Source: Cryptomeria japonica
Lineage: Eukaryota; Streptophyta; Pinopsida; Cupressales; Cupressaceae
Reading direction: 5' to 3'
DNA length: 64,000 bases
Assembly: GCF_030272615.1 (NCBI RefSeq)
Contig: NC_081415.1
Span: 599,831,644 to 599,895,643 of the forward strand
In this document: positions 57,197 through 64,000 of the stretch, one piece after another
How the letters are laid out: each line of letters begins with the position of its first letter
Position numbering within the stretch: position 1 is the first letter of the stretch
Made by a program: the position numbers and the translations under genes
Notes under the pieces: model-generated
Seen by the model: only the letters and a program-made list of their open reading frames with translations
What the model was told of the DNA's origin: nothing
Databases searched by the model: none

Positions 57197-57642
57197 ATGG
57201 GGAACTCCCTGAGTTTCCACGGGTCGTTAGAAGGTTTTCGTAGTTTATCGTTAGCCACATTGAAGCCACAACGATGTTCTTGTAGGAATTATGTCCGCTC
57301 CATTGCATCAGAGCCTCAACGTCTTGAGGTCGAATCCTCCTTTGGCATTGCAAAGCAATGGACCCCCGGGATAAGTCCATCCATGAGGGTGGGAGACATG
57401 TCGGACGAGTTCAAGAAATTCAGAGCACAAATGGAAGAAGATGAGCAGCTGGCGTCGCTGATGAGAGGCTTACGTGGACAAAACTTCTTTGATTCGCTGT
57501 TTGCTACATATGATGTCTAGCTTTGTCTCGTAGAGGTTTCGGTCCTTGGAGATGAGGAAACATTGCCTTTGGTTTATAGTCCTGATACTATATCTTCTTA
57601 TTGGGGGAAGCGGCCTCGGGCAGTATTCACACGCATGGCATG
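57197..57642 (+). pseudogene. ABC1K3-like (plastid ABC1 kinase family) N-terminal fragment, broken
   Basis: ATG 57,197 opens MGNSLSFHGSLEGFRSLSLA with a Ser/Arg-rich plastid-transit-like N-terminus. Then EFKKFRAQMEEDEQLASLMR and GLRGQN follow. TAG at 57,518-57,520 interrupts the frame, which continues as LCLVEVSVLGDEETLPLVYS and YWGKRPRAVFTRMA before TGA. I recognise the RAQME..EQL..LMRGLRGQN and LPLVY.P.TIS.YWGKRPRAV..R signature as that just N-terminal of the kinase domain of chloroplast ABC1K3-type proteins, atypical kinases linked to prenylquinone metabolism in plastoglobules. The kinase domain is absent. A nonsense mutation and truncation mark it as a pseudogene. It lies 450 bp after the primer-binding site and could be a captured gene fragment. 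Confidence 0.65.
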
Positions 57643-59310
57643 ACCGATGAGGTCATGTTAAGGAAAGATTATTAGAACGACAATGAAGTAAAGAAATAAT
57701 ACAAAATTATTAATTGCCAAATTGAGAAAATAAAATTCGAAGGATTGACTATTCTAAAGGTAGGTGACTAAACTAAATATTCAGAGTAAATTGAACATTT
57801 ATACAAAGTCTTGAGCATGGTGATGGTCGACGATATTGGGATCTAAATTCCATCTAATGTTTCTAGAGATCGTTTTTGATGAAGACATATTTTGCTTGTG
57901 CGTGGGATAGCCGAGTCAGGCATGGTGTCTTCTTTCCTTGCTGACAAAGTCATGGCAACATAGTGCAAAGACTTCATTTTTTGGTTGCAGGTGTAAGATA
58001 ACAGATCAGAATGTCCTCTGTTGTGCAGGGCTCTCTGTTTAAGTAAAATAGTCTCAAGTTTATGAACTCCTCAAGCAACGATGATATATGTAGCGATTTT
58101 AAGAACTACCAATGTAATATTAATCCAATATGAATATTGGATGTGAGGAATACGATATACAGACTGCAAACGATAATTATGACAGATTGTATCATATTGT
58201 ATTGAAGCGATAAGTATATGTTTGGAGGCAGTGTCATCTTAGCAGTGACAAGAGATCAAGACAACGATTGGTAATTAACTTGTAAAACACAAACTATTAA
58301 GAATATCAAGTGGTACGACCTAAAAAGAAATTAACACAGCAATGATGAATATTGGTGTCCAAGGAGGAAGTGCGACATTTCTTGTGTCATAGCAGCATGA
58401 AGTTTGACTTGGCCAAGCATAATCTGGAAATCAACAAAGAGATGATTAATATTGCTGCTGAAGCTTCTATGGTAAATGCCATCCCATGGAACAACAAGCT
58501 TAGCTAATGGTGCGCAAGACTTTGCCAAAGAGCGATAATAGTTACAATTTGGGGGTGACCCCTGGTCTTTGACAGTGATCTCATGGATGACAAGGATCAT
58601 ATCTAGATGCCACAAAAGTTTCAGATGAGTGCGATTTCTACATGTAGAATCTTCTTTCTTTTGGAACACCACACTTAGGAGATTCACAGGTTGCTGGGCG
58701 TGATAAGTTGTTCATTATATGTATGTCGATGGAAATAAAGTAAATGCTATGTGTTAATGATAGCGTTGGGCAACACTATGCAGTGATACATTTCCAATAT
58801 ACTTCTTGATCGCTACAACATTGAAGGTAGCAAAGTTGAGACAAGAGGGCTCTCCCAGTGAGAGGAGCCGACTGCAAGGGGATTTTGTTATAATCTTAGG
58901 ATGCTTCCGTGACAGAGGGAGCAGCTAAGAGGATGTGCTTCTATTGATATCCGAGGATCTTGGTTATATTGGTTTAGAGGGAGTGGACCATGTCAAGATG
59001 GTTTCTCTAGTGATTAGTCAAAGGACTATGATTCATGAGATGGAGTCTCATATTTCAGATTTTGAGGACGAATTTGAGGGGTTATATCTCCTCTTTGATG
59101 ACAATCCCATCATAGCTGTTGTCACATCATCTGTCTTTGGATCTTGTTTAACATTAGTTAGCACTTGATCTTGGTTTGTCACCTTCATTTTTGATTGGGC
59201 ATGTACCTGATTTGATTGTGGCATTGTCTTCTACCAAGGACATGGTGACACATGAGTAGATTTTAGAGACAGTCTTCATCCATATGATCATTCTTTCTAT
59301 TAATTCCTAT
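57643..59310. other. Unassigned sequence
   Basis: No supported gene. A 118-codon minus-strand open stretch (58,331-58,687: LVVPWDGIYHRSFSSN) and a 77-codon plus-strand one (58,935-59,168: HEMESHISDFEDEFEGLYLL) show no recognised domain. Either could be relic coding sequence. Confidence 0.3.
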
Positions 59311-59967
59311 CGAGAATGGGAAGCATTCTTGCATTTGTACTTGGTCTATCTTCTTGCCAAAGGGAGAAATGTTGTTTGTAGGCATTGGATCATATTTTTT
59401 ATTCAAGCATTTTCCATTTTTATAAGAGATTATAAATTGTGGGTGGGCTACATAGTCTGTCTTTTTCCTTCCTATGGATGGATAATTGATTGCATATTGT
59501 GATGGATCTCATCTTTGGGGGTTCCTAATTTCTCATCCATCACTTTATCATGGTTGTTTGTATCTTTTCCCTTTTTGGGAGAGATTTTCTGTCCCAATGG
59601 GTTTTCTCTATTTGTGAGAGATTGCATTGTAAATGGGATCGAGAATGGGAAGCATTCTTGCATTTGTACTTGGTCTATCTTCTTGCCAAAGGGAGAAATG
59701 TTGTTTGTAGGCATTGGATCATATTTTTTATTCAAGCATTTTCCATTTTTGTAAGATATTATGAATTTTGGGTGGGCTACATAGTCTATCTTTTTCCTTC
59801 CTATGGATGGATAATTGATTGCATATTGTGATGGATCTCATCTTTGGGGGTTCCTAATTTCTCATCCATCACTTTTTCATGGTTGCTTGTATCTTTTCCC
59901 TTTTTGGGAGAGATTTTCTGTCCGAATGGGTTTTCTCTGTTTGTGAGAGATTGCATTGTAAATGGGC
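59311..59967. repeat. Tandem duplication, period 329 bp, two units
   Basis: CGAGAATGGGAAGCATTCTT starts at 59,311 and 59,640; the units end GAGATTGCATTGTAAATGGG. About 97% identical by eye, hence recent. Each holds GCCAAAGGGAGAAATGTTGT, like the purine tract before a plant Copia 3' LTR. Confidence 0.9.
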
Positions 59968-60064
59968 ACCTAGCATGGCCTAGTGGTTGGGACTCATAAT
60001 TGTTATAATGTTTGCATCATTTGCATTTGTCCATTGCTCCCTAAGTTGCACTTAAGGGGTGGGT

Positions 60065-60593
60065 GTTGGTGTGAATAGGGGTGTTTCTTAACTGGTTTCC
60101 CCCTTTGTAGTGTGAAAAAGGTACATTATCTAACTAGACATTAGTTAAGTTCTATTTCACACATGTTGATATGTTAAGTTTACTTAGGACCTAGGAATCT
60201 TTCTAGGTCTTAGTTGTTATCTAACCTTATCATATCTTATCTGTAGTTGTCATATGTCATAGGATTGAGACATTTGTCATGATCTTGTGTAATCCTACCT
60301 ATCAACCTTGCCTTTATAAGAAAGGCATCATATGTACATATTGTGACCTAGAGTACAACATCCATTCAATCCATTGTGCCCATAATCAAGCATTATTTTG
60401 TTCTTACTGTTCTTTTGTGGAAGGCATCTTTTGGTTTTGTAGGCGATCTTGGAGGCTTGAGTCCATTGGTGATTAGTAAGTTTTCAAGTATCTACAATGT
60501 TTACTTGAGTATCTGTAATATCCTTGGTGAAAAACTAGGGCTTGATAACCTTATTCCTTTTCTTTTATTTTAGGAGACACTGCTTAACACACA
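60065..60593 (+). mobile_element. Possible solo LTR
   Basis: Starts TGTTGGTGTGAATAGG and ends near TGCTTAACA(CA), with TATA-like CTTTATAAGAAAGG at 60,311. No duplicated target or partner was confirmed. Confidence 0.35.
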
Positions 60594-62385
60594 GAATTAG
60601 CAGAAAAAGAGAGTTGGTATTCCCATGCACATATTAATCATACAAAACTCAGCCCTAAAATTCAGAGAATTAGAAGTAATCATCCAAGAAAGCAAACTGC
60701 TATTAAATTCAGTGAATCAAATCAGTACATGTAATTTTCCTTTCTAAACAATGAGCCAATAATCTAGATCTAATCAGAACATGCTAACATATTATTGGTT
60801 AATAACATGGACAGACCTAGGCGCATATTATGCAAGGAAGGATAGACCTGGTCCAAGCCACATGCCTATGCTGAATCAAATGCTGAAAGCCTCTACACCA
60901 AATTCCTTCTAGTGGCTCGGTCTAAGAGATGCAAGTTGGAGAACAAGTCTGAATAGGTGGGTGGTCTCTAAAGATCCTCAATTTTGCAGCAATGAGGCTT
61001 CAATCTTTGATTTCACCCCCAAATAGATTGTAGTTTCTGGTGAGTAGGGTTTGCTGGTGTTGAAGACACACAACAAAATCTCAATCAATTGTGTCCAGGT
61101 GTCACAGTGCCCCTCCTGGTTTCTCAGTGCTGATCTGGGCTTGATCCAATGTAGGCACAATAGTAGGTTCGTAAATAACTCTTAGCTCCCTCCAACATTT
61201 GGTTGACCTATGTAAATAATTTCATTTAGCTCTATGTGTAGTCTTGTTACGGAATTTGGCTCACAAGTAGGGTTTTTGTCCCACTGACCAAATCCTAGAA
61301 TTGAGGGTTTTGTCCCAAACCCATTGTGTTTACACAACTGAACTTAAGTACATGCTGGTTCTCCCCTCAAATTGAAACTTGTCCTTTCTTTAATACTTGA
61401 ACACCTTTTTAAAATCAACCAAGTCAAGCTCATGTAAATCACATTCTAGTTGGCACCCAAAATTTTAAATTGTCAAGGTCGGTGAAAGGAAAATATTTTA
61501 TTTTTAAATTAATAAATAATTTAATTATTATTATATATCTATATTTATATGTTTGTGTCTAAAAAAACTTTTTTGTTTGCTGCAAGTCAGCTTAGGAGGT
61601 TCAGGACATGACCGTATCAGTTTTCTCCACATGGACTTTTTTGCTCTCAACAATCTCCCTCACAAAATGATATTACACATCAAAATGTTTGGTTCTCACA
61701 TGGTAAACATAATTTTTTGTCATGTCCCCTTTTTCAAAATAGAGCCATGGAGAAAACTTCTAGCCTATTCACATTTCCTATAGGTGAAAGGGCAAAGCAA
61801 GGGAAATATTTTTAATATTATTTTAAGCTGGGCTCAGTAATTTTTAATTTAAGGGGCAACTTAAATATAAAATTAAATGTGTTTTTAAATGCTAAAATTA
61901 AAATAAAAAATGTTTTTTAAGTGAAAATAAAATTAAGTAAAAATGAATTAAAAAAAAGAGTATATTTTAAAATACTAATTGGAGGAAAATTTAATCAAGG
62001 AGCCAAATTGGAAAAATATGAAAAGAGGGTAGCTAGCCTCATTTGGAATTTTCATTGTGAGTTTTGCATTCAAGTTTGGCATCCAAGAATGAGAACCCTT
62101 TGGCCGTTTTCACTTTTCAGTGATTCAAGAGGACGAAAACCCTTGACTGTTTCCAGCAATCCGGGAGGATGAAAACCCTCTTGGCTCTTATTTCGAGAGG
62201 TGGCGATAAAAACCCTCATCTTTGGCATTGGGAAATTCCACCTAGGATTTGCATGTTGAGCTAATTCAACAATTTGTGCAAAACTTCAAGGATCTTTAGC
62301 TGGATTTGCAAGTAAATAATTGTCCATGATTTTTGGAGACTTTTCTACAAGGGCATTTTGCTAGTTTGACATCATTGGAGGGTTT
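60594..62385. other. Unassigned sequence
   Basis: Mixed AT-rich DNA. 61,480-61,950 is A/T-run rich. 62,080-62,215 repeats GAAAACCCT three times with related text. No gene. Confidence 0.3.
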
Positions 62386-64000
62386 TGTTGGTGTTTTTAT
62401 GCACAATCAAACACAAAATAAAGTATTGAATACTCTATCCTCTCTTGAACAAAGACTTCTCAAATGCTGAAGATGCAAAAAGGATCACTTGAGATGACTC
62501 CAAGGTTTACAATGTCAGGTCTTGACGTGTTGGATAGCTTCATTGGTGTGATGTGTTTTCTGTATCTGCAAGGGGACTTACGTGATTGTTCTTCAAGCTC
62601 AATTACTGATGTTCTTCGAATGATGTTGCAATATCACTCTCTCCTACTACCAATGATCTTTGATAAAAAAGTGAAAAAAGGAGCAAGGTTTAGGAGTGCT
62701 ACGCTAATGCTAATACTAATGCTAGGAATGAAAGACAATGGACAATCTCAAGTGAGCTCAACTAAGCTTTGCTTTGATGTGCCATGAACATCTCCACAAC
62801 GCTAGTGCAATCTTTTAAGAGTAGCTTGATGATTTTCAAATCACTACCACAAGCATAGATACCTTGAAGACAAAGCATATCAATGATGAGATAATAATTG
62901 AAGTTAAGCTTTAGCTAAGATGAGTTTAGTTGACTATGCTGGATGCTTCACCATTGATGGAGTACTAGTAGTATGAACAATGAGCTTCACTATCAATCAT
63001 GCACATGCATCTTTTATTCATCTAAAATATTTAAAGCAAATTCTATTCTAATATTTTTTTTGTCTTTTCAAATATTAAGTTCTCCCATAAAAGGAATGAA
63101 GAAACAAGCAAATGCTCCAAAACTCAATAAGTCACAAACACTTCAATGATTTTATTAATTCTGCAACATCTAAGCAACAATTCTTCAAAACTCATCTAAT
63201 CGATCCTTTACAAATGAAATGAGTTGAGATTATATAGTGCTCTCAAATACAATGAATGTCCAAGATTATGCCACCTAAACCCTAATTAGGGTTTGTTACA
63301 ACAAAAATCTAATCCTATTGCAAATTATTAAATATTAGCCAATGGGAATGTGACATCCATTTGGCACAAACATTGAGGAAAAAATCCTCCAATAAGAAAA
63401 ATGACGCCACATGGGATCATAACAAATTATCTTCTAGAATTTTTTTCCCTTATCCTTTTCTTTTGTTGCAAATTCAACGATTATGGATGTCATGAACTCA
63501 ATCTTGGTTATTGGAGCTGCAGACAAATTCTTCAACTCTTCTTCCAAGAAGCTAACTTCTCCCAAGGCAGAGGCAAATGTTGTCTCCCATCCTGGCCCAT
63601 AATCTCTAGTCTTGCTGGCAAGTACAATAAATGCGTGTACATCATCCAGCCATTTCTTGGAAGGTGTTCGTTTGCTCCAATGAATCTGATGTTCACTATT
63701 TCAGCTAGCTGATTGGCATCTATGTGAATTCCTTCATTCATCTTCTTCTCAAGAACGATCTCAACTACTTCTATGATCTTGTCATGTATCAAGTTTATTG
63801 CTCCATCGACTTGGGTGCATCCACTGCTAATATCTTTGAAAATAACTTTCCTCATTTGGAGGAATTTACACCAGTGCTAGAAATCAGGCGATTGTCCTTC
63901 AATAATCCTCCGTTCACCAGAGTTCGCTCTTGTAGTTTCTTCATTGCTAGCAATCTCGGCATAGTATAGTCTCTGGTGAAAACGAAAGTATCATAGGCCG
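62386..64000 (-). mobile_element. Element F of the TGTTG family, right part outside the window
   Basis: Minus orientation. Left end TGTTGGTGTTTTTATGC at 62,386. The tail runs to about 63,315 (CAAACCCTAATTAGGG near 63,279-63,294), then ORF2-like coding sequence at 63,532-63,880. Tail blocks match A, B, C and E in order. The preceding five bases are GGTTT, the predicted duplication at its unseen other end. Confidence 0.8.
63532..63890 (-). pseudogene. Element F homologue of element A ORF2 (C-terminal domain)
   Basis: Minus-strand text HWCKFLQMRKVIFKDISSGC then TQVDGAINLIHDKIIEVVEI aligns with QWSTLLHMKSVFFEDISTRC then SQVEEVINPIQDRVFEVLRI of element A ORF2. The match continues through the region around KKMNEGIHIDANQLAEIVNI and then diverges. 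An in-frame TAG lies just upstream (about 63,877), so the gene is broken, but the conservation of this domain between two distant copies shows that it was under selection in the family. The open stretch ends in WEKLASWKKS at 63,532. Confidence 0.75.

Overview
The window looks like transposon-rich nuclear DNA of a seed plant with a large genome, probably a gymnosperm. The reasons are plant-type RPA1 and Helitron proteins, a fragment of a plastid ABC1K3-like gene, Copia and Gypsy remnants, deep nesting, and no intact ordinary gene. The species cannot be named from sequence alone. Nearly all coding matter is decayed mobile-element DNA.

Layout. 1-1,240: LTR-like AT-rich sequence. 4,211-10,584: a decayed Helitron, with an RPA1-like gene followed by a Rep-helicase (HUH motif, Pif1-type helicase). 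10,860-27,299: a minus-strand Gypsy-type LTR element. Its LTRs are at 26,206-27,294 (5') and 10,865-12,032 (3'), with a PBS, a polypurine tract, a gag relic and a near-matching target duplication. Inside it lie two convergent, intron-containing, broken genes that look like one DNA transposon (12,440-15,477 plus; 17,099-19,745 minus). The second is interrupted by a solo Copia-like LTR. 27,300-37,820: mostly unassigned sequence with a GC-rich palindromic minisatellite, a (TA)n run, a tRNA-derived SINE-like repeat, small tandem duplications and two exon-like fragments.

37,825-56,199 is the most informative part. A Copia element (LTR 37,825-50,955, gag-pol from 51,081) was invaded repeatedly. Element B (38,369-50,616, target duplication CCTAT) sits in its LTR. 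A solo Gypsy LTR, D (38,763-46,941, duplication ATTGG), sits in B. Element A (38,773-45,745, duplication CGTCC) sits in D. Element C (52,195-56,050, duplication GGATG) splits the Copia reading frame, which closes up exactly when C is removed. A, B and C, with partial copies E (56,200-) and F (62,386-), form one family. They have TGTTG...CAACA ends and 5-bp target duplications, but different left and right halves (no LTR pair) and no recognisable RT, integrase or known transposase. Element A carries a 1,073-codon open frame broken by a single TGA. A and B carry a left-hand array of about 35-bp imperfect palindromes recurring every 165-220 bp. Their stems covary between copies and elements while a 2x2 internal loop is kept. 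This family is the best candidate for an undescribed system.

56,476-64,000: a short LTR-like end with a tRNA-Met primer binding site next to a broken ABC1K3-like exon, a 329-bp tandem duplication, a possible solo LTR, and element F running off the right edge.
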